From an uncultured Acidimicrobiaceae bacterium (lineage in GTDB: Bacteria; Actinomycetota; Acidimicrobiia; Acidimicrobiales; Ilumatobacteraceae), in contig CAIXIJ010000070.1 in NCBI GenBank assembly GCA_903919455.1, forward strand, positions 1 through 51,789: a DNA stretch of 51,789 bases, read 5' to 3'. The first letter of the stretch is position 1, and each line of letters begins with the position of its first letter. The notes beneath the pieces were generated by a model, which saw only the letters and a program-made list of their open reading frames with translations, ran no database searches and was not told where the DNA came from. The position numbers and the translations under genes were made by a program. This document shows, piece by piece, positions 8,364 to 16,132 of this stretch.

Positions 8364-9806
8364 TCAGACCAGGTATTGCGACAGGCCGCGCTTCACGTAC
8401 TGCCCATGACCCTTCCGGCCCTTGAACGTGTCGTCCTCCACCACCACACTGCCGCGCGACAGGACGGTGTCGACCTTGCCATCGATCACCCAGCCTTCCC
8501 ACGCGCTGTGGTCCATGTTCATGTGGTGCTTGTCGTTGATGCCGATCTTGGTCTTCTGGTTCGGGTCCCACACCACCACGTCGGCATCGGCACCGGGGGC
8601 GATGATGCCCTTCTTCGGATACAGACCGAACATGCGAGCCGGCGTGGTGCAGCAGGTCTCCACCCAACGCTCAAGCGTGATCTCACCGTTCACCACACCC
8701 TGGTACAACAGTTCCATGCGGTGCTCGACGCCACCGATGCCATTGGGGATGGCGGCGAAGTTGCCGAGGCCCAGTTCCTTCTGATCCTTCATGCAGAACG
8801 GGCAGTGGTCGGTGCTGACGATGGCGAGCTCGTTCATGCGCAGGCCCTTCCACAGGTCGCCCTGATGGCCGTGGCCCATCTGACCGACGTAGTGCGGGTC
8901 GTGGTCCTTGCTGCGCACCGGCGTGCTGCACACCCACTTGGCGCCTTCGAAACCGGGCTGGCCCAGCGTCTCTTCCAGCGTGAGGTACAGGTACTGCGGG
9001 CAGGTCTCGGCGAACACATTGCGGCCATGGTGGCGGGCGGCGGCGACCTCGTTGAGGGCATCGCCGGCACTCATGTGCACGATGTACAGCGGCACGTTGC
9101 CGGCCACGTGGCTCAGCACGATGGCGCGGTGCGTGGCCTCGGCTTCCAGCGGCGAGGGGCGGGTGTAGCTGTGGAACTTCGGGTCGGTATCGCCACGGGC
9201 GAGCGCTTGCTGCACCAGCACGTCGATGGCGATGCCGTTCTCGGCGTGCATCATCACCATCGCCCCACACTCGGCTGCGGTCTGCATGGCACGAAGAATC
9301 TGACCATCGTCGCTGTAGAACACGCCGGGGTACGCCATGAACAGCTTGAAGCTGCTGATGCCCTCGTGTTCCACGAGGTACTTCATGTCCTTCAGCGACT
9401 GGTCGTCGACGCCGCCGATGATCTGGTGGAACGCGTAGTCGATGGAGCAGTTGCCCTCGGCCTTGCGATGCCATTCAGCGAGGCCGTCGTGCACGTTCTC
9501 GCCGTAGCGCTGCACTGCCATGTCGATGATGGTGGTGGTGCCACCCCACGCAGCAGCGTTGCTACCGGTCTCGAAGGTGTCGCTGGCAAACGTGCCACCG
9601 AAGGGCAACTCCATGTGCGTGTGCACATCAATGCCACCGGGGATGACGTACTTTCCCGCAGCGTCGATGACCTTGGTGATGCCTTCTTCGGTGAAGTAGC
9701 CGGGCGCACCAACGGCGGTGATGGTGCCATCGGTGATGAGGACGTCCTGTGCGATGGTGCCCGTTGTGGACACGACGAGGCCGTTCTTGATGAGCGTCGT
9801 GGTCAT
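8364..9806 (-). CDS. hydA: Dihydropyrimidinase / D-hydantoinase
   Basis: Cytosolic cyclic amidohydrolase of 480 residues that opens 5,6-dihydrouracil/-thymine or hydantoin rings to N-carbamoyl amino acids. All metal-site elements are present: His62 and His64 (DVHTHM), the lysine to be carboxylated Lys154 (SSFKLFMAYPG), His187 (MHAENG), His244 (VHMSAG) and Asp333 (STDHCPF). ATG 9806 is preceded by AAGGGGG. It lies 29 bp after the nitrilase gene, whose product would hydrolyse the carbamoyl product, so the order matches the pathway. Dihydropyrimidinase rather than hydantoinase is favoured by the semialdehyde dehydrogenase next door. Confidence 0.93.
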   Translation of the reverse strand: MTTTLIKNGLVVSTTGTIAQDVLITDGTITAVGAPGYFTEEGITKVIDAAGKYVIPGGIDVHTHMELPFGGTFASDTFETGSNAAAWGGTTTIIDMAVQRYGENVHDGLAEWHRKAEGNCSIDYAFHQIIGGVDDQSLKDMKYLVEHEGISSFKLFMAYPGVFYSDDGQILRAMQTAAECGAMVMMHAENGIAIDVLVQQALARGDTDPKFHSYTRPSPLEAEATHRAIVLSHVAGNVPLYIVHMSAGDALNEVAAARHHGRNVFAETCPQYLYLTLEETLGQPGFEGAKWVCSTPVRSKDHDPHYVGQMGHGHQGDLWKGLRMNELAIVSTDHCPFCMKDQKELGLGNFAAIPNGIGGVEHRMELLYQGVVNGEITLERWVETCCTTPARMFGLYPKKGIIAPGADADVVVWDPNQKTKIGINDKHHMNMDHSAWEGWVIDGKVDTVLSRGSVVVEDDTFKGRKGHGQYVKRGLSQYLV

Positions 9807-9835
9807 GTGATTCCCCCTTGTGTGCAGCGGTTGGA

Positions 9836-10678
9836 TCAGCGGGCGACGAGTTCGTCGTACGCGTCGGGACGGCGATCACGGTAGAACGCCCAGCGGTCGC
9901 GGACGGCGCGGATCTTGTCGATGTCGAGATCGCGGACGATCAGTTCGGGCTGGTGCGGGTCGCCCACCTCGCCGACGAACTTGCCTTCCGGGTCGACGAA
10001 GTAGCTCTGGCCGTAGAAGTCGTTGTCGCCCAGGTCTTCAATACCCACCCGGTTGATGGCACCCACGTAGTAGATGTTGGCCACGGCGGACGCCGGCTGC
10101 TCGAGGCGCCACAGGTACTCGCTGAGGCCGCGGCTGGTGGCCGACGGATTGAACACGATTTCGGCGCCGTTCAGGCCGAGCGCACGCCAGCCTTCGGGGA
10201 AGTGGCGGTCGTAGCAGATGTACACGCCGACCTTGCCGACCGCCGTGTCGAACACGGGGTACCCGCCGGTGCCGGGGGTGAAGTAGTACTTCTCCCAGAA
10301 GCCATTCGTCTGCGGGATGTGCTGCTTGCGGTACTTGCCGAGGTAACGGCCATCGGCGTCGATAACGGCGGCAGTGTTGTAGTACAGACCCGGCTGCACG
10401 ATCTCGTACATCGGCAGCACCAGCACCATGCCGGTCTCCTTCGCGAGCGCCTGGAATCGCTGGGTGGTGGGACCATCGGGGATGTACTCCGTGTACTTGT
10501 AGTACTCGGCGTCCTGCACCTGACAGAAGTAGGGACCGTAGAAGAGTTCCTGGAAGCACATCACCTGCGCACCCTGGGCCTTCGCGTCGTGCACCGCCTG
10601 CTCGTGCTTGTCGAGCATGGCTTCTTTGGTACCGGGCCAGTCCGTCTGCAGCAGTGCTGCCCTCACGATGTTTGCCAT
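9836..10678 (-). CDS. Nitrilase-superfamily N-carbamoyl-beta-alanine amidohydrolase
   Basis: Carbon-nitrogen hydrolase of 280 residues, predicted to cleave N-carbamoyl-beta-alanine (or an N-carbamoyl amino acid) to the amino acid, CO2 and ammonia. The catalytic triad is visible: Glu44 (CFQELFYGPYF), Lys118 (YRKQHIPQ) and Cys155 (YICYDRHFPEGWR). The start is ATG 10678 (MANIVRAALL); the frame is open upstream but that part antisense-overlaps the regulator. It is first in the catabolic operon and divergent from the MocR gene, with 57 bp between the two starts. Carbamoyl-putrescine amidase is an alternative family function, less likely beside hydA. Confidence 0.87.
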   Translation of the reverse strand: MANIVRAALLQTDWPGTKEAMLDKHEQAVHDAKAQGAQVMCFQELFYGPYFCQVQDAEYYKYTEYIPDGPTTQRFQALAKETGMVLVLPMYEIVQPGLYYNTAAVIDADGRYLGKYRKQHIPQTNGFWEKYYFTPGTGGYPVFDTAVGKVGVYICYDRHFPEGWRALGLNGAEIVFNPSATSRGLSEYLWRLEQPASAVANIYYVGAINRVGIEDLGDNDFYGQSYFVDPEGKFVGEVGDPHQPELIVRDLDIDKIRAVRDRWAFYRDRRPDAYDELVAR

Positions 10679-10710
10679 CCGCGGGACTCTAATGTGACAC
10701 GAGAGGGCAG

Positions 10711-10737
10711 ACAATAGTTGTATTGTTACCGCACAAT
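10711..10737. promoter_or_regulatory. Candidate MocR operator and leaderless promoter
   Basis: Three five-base half-sites at regular 11-bp steps: ACAAT (10711), its complement ATTGT (10722) and ACAAT (10733). The first pair forms a 6+6 inverted repeat, ACAATA-GTTG-TATTGT. The TATTGT half is also a good -10 box, 9 bases before ATG 10736, so regulator binding would occlude its own nearly leaderless promoter. Same-face spacing fits a dimeric MocR/GntR regulator. Confidence 0.5.
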
Positions 10738-12100
10738 GAACCTGCCGTTCGCTCCTTCGCCCGTCGACACCATCGCCGACGGCATCACCGATCGCACCGC
10801 GCGTGGCATCGCTGCCGCCGTCGGCCGCATGATCACCGACGGCACGTTGGCAATCGGAGACCGCCTCCCGACGGTCCGCGATCTTGCTGCTGTTCTGGGG
10901 GTGTCGCCCACCACCGTCAGCGAAGCGTGGCAGAGCCTCGCCGCCGTCGGCGCCATCGATGCCAGGGGCCGCCAAGGCACGTTCGTTCGCCAGCCCACCG
11001 GGCCATCCACGCCACGCCGATACCGCCGTGTCACCGAAGGCCCCGGACACTTCGCGCTGGATCTCAGCACCGGCACCCCCGACCCGGCGCTGCTCCCCGA
11101 CCTAGGGCCGGTCATCGCCAGAGTGAGTCGACAGTCGCTCACATCCAGCTATCTCGACCATCCAGTGCTGCCCGAACTGGAAGCTCACCTCCGCTCCGAC
11201 TGGCCATTCCCGCCTGAGGAACTCACCGTGGTCGATGGCGCGATGGACGCGCTGGATCGCGTGGCGTCCATGGTCGTTCGCCTCGGCGATCGCGTCGTGG
11301 TGGAGCAGCCCGCATTTCCGCCACTGCTCGACCTACTCGACCTGCTCGGAGCCGACGTCATCGGCGTGCCACTCGACCATGAAGGAATGCGCGTCGCCGA
11401 GCTGTCCGCTGCCGTGGCCCTCGGGGTGCGGGCCGTGTTCCTGCAGCCACGCGCCCAGAACCCCACCGGCGTCACTTACACGGAGCGGCGGGCGAAACAG
11501 CTCGCAGCTGCGCTGGCCAAGAGCGACGCCATCATCGTGGAGGACGACCACTCCGGCGACATCGCCAGCGGCTCGCTCGTGAGCCTGGGTGCGTACCTTC
11601 CGCATCGCACGGTGCACATCCGCAGCTACTCCAAGAGTCACGGACCCGACCTTCGCCTCGCCGCCGTAGGCGGGGCACGCGACGTAGTGAGCGGCGCCAT
11701 CAACCGCCGACTGCTCGGCCCCGGCTGGAGCAGTCGAATCCTGCAAGCCGTGCTACTCGAGATGCTCGACCACGCTCCCACTATCCAGGCTGTCGCCACT
11801 GCTCGCTCCGAGTACGCCCGCCGGCGCAGTGCCGTCACCGCCGTGCTGGATGCGGAAGGGGTGGTCTACACGGGCACCGATGGCATCAACCTCTGGATGC
11901 AGGTGGCCGACGAACGCTCAGCGCTCATCACCCTGGCGGCGCAAGGCATCGGTGCGGCACCCGGCGAGCCGTTCATGGTGCAGCCCGACGTTGCTTCGCT
12001 GCGCGTCACCGTTGGCCTCATTCCGAGCAACCTCGAACGTATCGCCAAGGTGCTCGCCGATGCCGCCGGCACGGTGCCCACCCGCGCCGGCCAGCGCTGA
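10736..12100 (+). CDS. MocR/GabR-type regulator (GntR HTH plus aminotransferase-like domain)
   Basis: Chimeric transcription factor (454 residues). An N-terminal winged helix (about 14-86; LPTVRDLAAVLGVSPTTVSEAW) is joined by a linker to a fold-type I aminotransferase domain. That domain keeps QNPTG (241-245), an Asp at 270 and the PLP-binding Lys300 (RSYSKSHG), so PLP is probably bound. Known members (GabR, PdxR, TauR) sense amines or PLP. Being divergent from the ureidopropionase-hydantoinase operon, it plausibly senses beta-alanine or a related amine and controls that operon. I use ATG 10736, not TTG 10718, because the -10 box overlaps the latter. Confidence 0.88.
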   Translation: MNLPFAPSPVDTIADGITDRTARGIAAAVGRMITDGTLAIGDRLPTVRDLAAVLGVSPTTVSEAWQSLAAVGAIDARGRQGTFVRQPTGPSTPRRYRRVTEGPGHFALDLSTGTPDPALLPDLGPVIARVSRQSLTSSYLDHPVLPELEAHLRSDWPFPPEELTVVDGAMDALDRVASMVVRLGDRVVVEQPAFPPLLDLLDLLGADVIGVPLDHEGMRVAELSAAVALGVRAVFLQPRAQNPTGVTYTERRAKQLAAALAKSDAIIVEDDHSGDIASGSLVSLGAYLPHRTVHIRSYSKSHGPDLRLAAVGGARDVVSGAINRRLLGPGWSSRILQAVLLEMLDHAPTIQAVATARSEYARRRSAVTAVLDAEGVVYTGTDGINLWMQVADERSALITLAAQGIGAAPGEPFMVQPDVASLRVTVGLIPSNLERIAKVLADAAGTVPTRAGQR

Positions 12101-12124
12101 CTCTCGAGGCAACGAACTCAGCGC
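12094..12124. terminator. Possible bidirectional terminator between convergent genes
   Basis: GCGCTGA (12094-12100) can pair with TCAGCGC (12118-12124) across 17 bases; each arm contains one of the two stop codons. The stem is only 7 bp and there is no T-run, so this is a weak call. Confidence 0.35.
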
Positions 12125-12909
12125 AGCAGCTCCTGCGCCAGTGGGCACTCTGCCGCCAGTTGCACACCCGCAGCCTCGCTTACGCCGCGCTCGGTGGCCA
12201 GGTATGTGGCGAGAGCGAACGGCACTACATCGGCCTCGGCATCCCACGGCACACGCACATCGCTCACCCGGCCAACCAGCGACGCGAAACCCGCATCCGG
12301 CAACACACGGCCGCGACCGACGACCGCCCAGACCGGAACATCGCTGCAGTAGGCCACCGATGCAGCGGCCCGTGAGCCGGGCGCAGCAAGGAACTCACCG
12401 GCGCCTGCAGCGGTGGCCTCGACCAGTACCAGGTCGGCCGCCAACACCGCGGCGCCGATGCGCGACGGCTCCACGATCTCGGCCACGACGTCGTTTCGTT
12501 CCAGTCGACGCACGAATGCCGCGCCCTGATCGTCGGCATCCACGGTGAGCACCGTGAGATCGCCACGATCGATGCAGGCCTCACCGGCCAGATCCGGCCA
12601 GCCCACCACCAGCACCGTTGCGTTCTCGGGTAGCGCATCCGCCAGCAGCGTGGGGGTGGGATCCATCTCCAGTTCGTGCGCCAACGTTCGGGCAGTGTCG
12701 GCCGGATCAGCGGCCGTGAGGATGTGGGCGCACAACCACCACAGAGGACCCGAGGTGGGATGTCGCTCGACGATGCGGCGGCAGCTCACCACCAGGCCCG
12801 CAGGGTCCATCCGCAGCGCGCGCAATGCCGAAGCGGTCTCGCCCACCAGCACGCGCTGGTCCGCGCCGCTCGATCGGGCCAGGTATCGGAGGCGCTCGAT
12901 CGGATGCAC
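12118..12909 (-). CDS. Conserved protein with eIF-2B/MtnA-like fold
   Basis: A 263-residue cytosolic protein that I do not recognise as a named enzyme. An N-terminal helical half (about 1-90) is followed by a Rossmann-like half. Hallmarks of the latter are TVLVVGWPDLAGEA, TVDADDQGAAFVRRL, a segment reading IGAAVLAADLVLVEATAAGAGEFLA, and SVAYCSDVPVWAVVGRG. The order of strands and the phrase pattern recall eIF-2B alpha/beta/delta and methylthioribose-1-phosphate isomerase proteins. Its length is shorter than MtnA (about 340) and I do not see a clear catalytic Cys/Asp pair, so a non-enzymatic or regulatory paralogue is possible. It is divergent from the thioredoxin-like gene and convergent with the MocR gene. 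Confidence 0.55.
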   Translation of the reverse strand: MHPIERLRYLARSSGADQRVLVGETASALRALRMDPAGLVVSCRRIVERHPTSGPLWWLCAHILTAADPADTARTLAHELEMDPTPTLLADALPENATVLVVGWPDLAGEACIDRGDLTVLTVDADDQGAAFVRRLERNDVVAEIVEPSRIGAAVLAADLVLVEATAAGAGEFLAAPGSRAAASVAYCSDVPVWAVVGRGRVLPDAGFASLVGRVSDVRVPWDAEADVVPFALATYLATERGVSEAAGVQLAAECPLAQELLR

Positions 12910-12984
12910 CTCCGGAACCTACCCGAGCCCACCCGTTCTGGCGAGATGGGCCGGAGGCTCGCCGCTGCGCTACCGTTCTCCACC

Positions 12985-13470
12985 GTGGCAAGCACCGTCG
13001 CTCTCGATCTGAACCTCACCTCGCTCTCCGGGGAGACCCGGCAATTGCACGAGTGGCTCACCATGTTCCATCTTGCGAGCGTGGTCATCGACCCGTTCAC
13101 CAACGAGAGTTCGTGGGTGCTCGACACCGCAGCACGGGTGCTTGACGCGTTTCGTGGCGCCGACGTACGGGTGAACTTCATCGCCACCTGCACCCCCGAC
13201 GAAGCCAAGCAGTTCCTCGGGCCGCTCGCCGATCAGTTCATGGTGTTCTGCGATGCCGATCGCTTGTTCGTTCGTGGGCTGGGCCTCAGCACGCTGCCGG
13301 CATTCGTCTTCATTCAGGGCAGCGGCAACGTTGCTGCCGCCGAGGGTTGGAACGCTGCCGAGTGGCGCACCGTGGCCAAGCACATCGCAGAGATCACGTC
13401 GTGGCAAGCCCCGGTTCTTCCTGCCCCCGGCGATCCTTCGCCCTTCCACGGCACGCCCGCCCAGGGCTGA
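12985..13470 (+). CDS. Thioredoxin-like fold protein of unknown role
   Basis: A 161-residue soluble protein. The pattern of alternating strands and helices (ASVVIDPFTNESS, RVNFIATCTPDEAKQFLG, LSTLPAFVFIQGSG with a likely cis-Pro) suggests a thioredoxin-like fold, but no CxxC motif is present, so dithiol chemistry is unlikely. The start is uncertain. GTG 12985 sits 8 bases after TACCGT, consistent with a nearly leaderless mRNA; ATG 12946 is the alternative. It ends 10 bp before hrpB and may be co-transcribed with it. Confidence 0.6.
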   Translation: MASTVALDLNLTSLSGETRQLHEWLTMFHLASVVIDPFTNESSWVLDTAARVLDAFRGADVRVNFIATCTPDEAKQFLGPLADQFMVFCDADRLFVRGLGLSTLPAFVFIQGSGNVAAAEGWNAAEWRTVAKHIAEITSWQAPVLPAPGDPSPFHGTPAQG

Positions 13471-13480
13471 GTTCGTCGCC

Positions 13481-15964
13481 GTGGCCTTCGAGCCGCCGGA
13501 TCTGCCGGTCCTCGAAGCACTCCCCGCAGTCAGCGACGCGCTCCGCAACGGGGTGTCGGCCATCCTCGTGGCGCCTCCCGGAGCTGGCAAGACCACGCTC
13601 GCGCCGCTGATGCTGGTCGACGAACCGTGGTTGGTCGGCAAACGCATCGTGATGCTCGAACCTCGACGACTCGCCACGCGAGCTGCCGCCCAACGGATGG
13701 CCTCGCTGCTGGGCGAACGGGTGGGCGACACCGTGGGCTACCAGACGCGCGACGAACGGCACATCGGCCCGGGCACTCGGATCGAAGTGGTCACCGAGGG
13801 GGTGCTCACGCGTCGACTCCAGCACGACCCCACGCTCGACAGCTACGGACTCGTCATCTTCGATGAGATCCACGAACGCAATTTGCCCACAGACCTTGGG
13901 CTGGCACTGGCACTGGACGCTCGGTCCACCGTCCGACCCGACCTCCGACTGCTGGCCATGTCGGCAACCCCCGATACGAAGGGGTTGCTCTCCGTGCTCG
14001 GCGCCGACACACCCGTGGCGCACAGCGACGGCCGGATGCACCCGGTAGACATCGTGTGGGCGCCGATGGGCAAGCAGGACCGCGTGGTGGAAGCCATGGT
14101 TGCTCTCGTCGGCCGCGCTGTGCGCGAGCAGACCGGCGACGTGCTCGTGTTCCTGCCCGGCATCGGCGAGATCCGCCGAGTGCAGGGTCAGTTGGAGACC
14201 GCGCTGCCACCGCACGTGGATGTGTATCCGTTGGCTGGCGCCCTGTCACTCGCCGAACAGGACCACGCGCTGCAACCATCGCCGCCCGGTCGCCGACGTG
14301 TGGTGCTGAGTACCGATATCGCCGAGTCGTCACTCACCGTCGACGGCGTGCGCGTGGTGGTGGATGCCGGTCTGGCTCGCGTGCCGCGATTCGATCAACG
14401 CACCGGCATGACCCGACTCACCACCGTCAGCACCAGCCGCGCATCGGCAGACCAGCGCGCTGGTCGCGCCGGACGAACCGAACCGGGTGCCGCCTATCGC
14501 CTCTGGAGCAAACTCGAACACAGCACTCGACGTGCGCATCTCGAGGCGGAGATCACACAGGTCGATCTCAGTGGGCTGGCGCTGGAGTTGGCCGTGTGGG
14601 GCACCGCCGTCGATGCACTGCAGTGGGCCGATCGGCCACCGGCACGCACCCTGCAGCAGGGAGTTGAACTGCTGCAACGACTTGGCGCCATCACCGACGA
14701 AGGTCGGCCCACCGATCGAGGCAGGCGCATGCTCGCCCTTCCCCTGCACCCGCGCCTGGCTGGAATGGTCGACGCCGCCGGCGAACGAGACCGCGGATTG
14801 GCCTGCATCGTGGCAGCACTACTCGACGAGCGCGACGTGTTCCGCGGCCGACCCGACGACCTGCCCGCCGATCTGTCGCTGCGCGTCGCTGTGGTGTGCG
14901 GCCAACGGCATCACGAGGGCGCCGACCGCCGCGATGTGTCCCGAGTGCGCGACAGAGCGATCGACCTGGCTCGCCGCGCCGGCATCCGCCTCGACCTCGA
15001 CGCCGTGAACCCCGACCATTGCGGGTCGGTGTTGGCCCACGCGTACCCCGACCGCATCGCAGTGCGACGTAGCCAGCCGGGCCAGTTCCAGATGCGCAGC
15101 GGTTCGAGCGCATGGACCCCACCTAACGATCCACTCGCCAACGAGCGGTTCGTGGTGGCCGCCGATCTCGACGGCAAGCGCGACAACGCACGCATCCGCA
15201 TCGGAGCGGCGCTCGACACGAACGAACTCATCGAAGCACTGGCCGATCAGATCGAGCAGCGCATCTCACTGGTCTGGGACAAGCAGCGCGACGACCTCGT
15301 AGAGCGCGTGGAGACCCGACTCGGCGGCATGCTGCTGGAGGAACGCACCTACACGCCGCCGCCGGGCGCGGCCACGGTCGCCGCGCTGCTCGACAGGGTG
15401 CGCACCTCCCGACTCGCTGCCCTGCAGTGGCCCGACCGCACTACCGCGCTGCGCCACCGTGTGGCCTTTCTCCGTCGCGAGTTCGGCGATGCGTGGCCCG
15501 ACTGGAGCGACAAGGCGCTGCTCGCATCGCTCGATGACTGGTTGGCACCGTTCCTGCAGCACGCCACCTGCGCTGCCGACCTGGCTCGCCTCGACACCGA
15601 GATGTTGCTCACCGCCACCTTCGACTGGGACACCAGTAGTCGCCTCGCCGCTTTGGCCCCCACGTCGTTCGACACTCCATCCGGACGCACCGCCCGAATC
15701 GACTACGAGCGCGACGTGCCCACCGCCAGCGTGCGTGTGCAAGACCTGTTCGGTATGAAGACACATCCGTCGGTCGGCGACGGCCGAGTGGCAGTCGCGC
15801 TGGAGTTGCTGTCGCCCGCCGATCGACCGGTGCAGATCACCCGCGATCTGCCCGGGTTCTGGGCCGGCACCTGGGCCGATGTCCGCAAGGACATGGCTGG
15901 CCGCTACCCGAAGCACCAATGGCCCGCCGACCCCGCCAACGCCACCCCCAAACGCCTCAAGTAA
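13481..15964 (+). CDS. hrpB: ATP-dependent helicase HrpB
   Basis: DEAH-box superfamily 2 helicase of about 827 residues, matching the usual HrpB length of 800-850. Walker A is APPGAGKTT (31-39) and motif II is DEIH (128-131). Motif III is MSAT, and the later helicase motifs STDIAESSLTVDGV and DQRAGRAGRTEPG are intact. The C-terminal HrpB-specific region (LEALADQIEQRISLVWDKQRDDL onward) is complete. Substrate and cellular role of HrpB are not well established. GTG 13481 is chosen because it is the first start after the upstream stop that preserves the family N-terminus. Confidence 0.93.
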   Translation: MAFEPPDLPVLEALPAVSDALRNGVSAILVAPPGAGKTTLAPLMLVDEPWLVGKRIVMLEPRRLATRAAAQRMASLLGERVGDTVGYQTRDERHIGPGTRIEVVTEGVLTRRLQHDPTLDSYGLVIFDEIHERNLPTDLGLALALDARSTVRPDLRLLAMSATPDTKGLLSVLGADTPVAHSDGRMHPVDIVWAPMGKQDRVVEAMVALVGRAVREQTGDVLVFLPGIGEIRRVQGQLETALPPHVDVYPLAGALSLAEQDHALQPSPPGRRRVVLSTDIAESSLTVDGVRVVVDAGLARVPRFDQRTGMTRLTTVSTSRASADQRAGRAGRTEPGAAYRLWSKLEHSTRRAHLEAEITQVDLSGLALELAVWGTAVDALQWADRPPARTLQQGVELLQRLGAITDEGRPTDRGRRMLALPLHPRLAGMVDAAGERDRGLACIVAALLDERDVFRGRPDDLPADLSLRVAVVCGQRHHEGADRRDVSRVRDRAIDLARRAGIRLDLDAVNPDHCGSVLAHAYPDRIAVRRSQPGQFQMRSGSSAWTPPNDPLANERFVVAADLDGKRDNARIRIGAALDTNELIEALADQIEQRISLVWDKQRDDLVERVETRLGGMLLEERTYTPPPGAATVAALLDRVRTSRLAALQWPDRTTALRHRVAFLRREFGDAWPDWSDKALLASLDDWLAPFLQHATCAADLARLDTEMLLTATFDWDTSSRLAALAPTSFDTPSGRTARIDYERDVPTASVRVQDLFGMKTHPSVGDGRVAVALELLSPADRPVQITRDLPGFWAGTWADVRKDMAGRYPKHQWPADPANATPKRLK

Positions 15965-16027
15965 CCCCCTCCCCCGCCCCCACCTCAAACCCCCAGCCCC
16001 CAGCCCCCAGCCCCCAGCCCCCCACAA
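15965..16027. repeat. C-rich tract with four to five CCCCCAG repeats
   Basis: Between hrpB and the left inverted repeat the plus strand is nearly all C with A and few T, including consecutive CCCCCAG units from about 15990 to 16022. A G-rich tract lies at the mirror position on the far side of the element (17081-17177). Confidence 0.7.
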
Positions 16028-16085
16028 AACTTCGTTCTTGTCGCGGGCCGACCACCACCGCTGGAGAAAAACCCGCGACAAGTCC
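16028..16085 (+). repeat. Left 58-bp inverted repeat, itself hairpin-forming
   Basis: Matches the reverse complement of 17015-17072 at 52 of 58 positions by my hand alignment, with the outer 19 and inner 16 bases identical. Inside the copy CTTGTCGCGGG (16037-16047) pairs perfectly with CCCGCGACAAG (16072-16082), so each copy can also fold alone around a 24-base loop. Confidence 0.85.
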
Positions 16086-16132
16086 GAGGTTTTCTTGCCG
16101 AATGGGGCGGGTCGTTGTGCCCAGTCGGGGTG

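Noticed and set aside
10684-11050. Longer N-terminus for the ureidopropionase, extending under the MocR gene
   Set aside because: The extension is antisense to a clear helix-turn-helix domain, and the family start MANIVRAALLQ fits ATG 10678.
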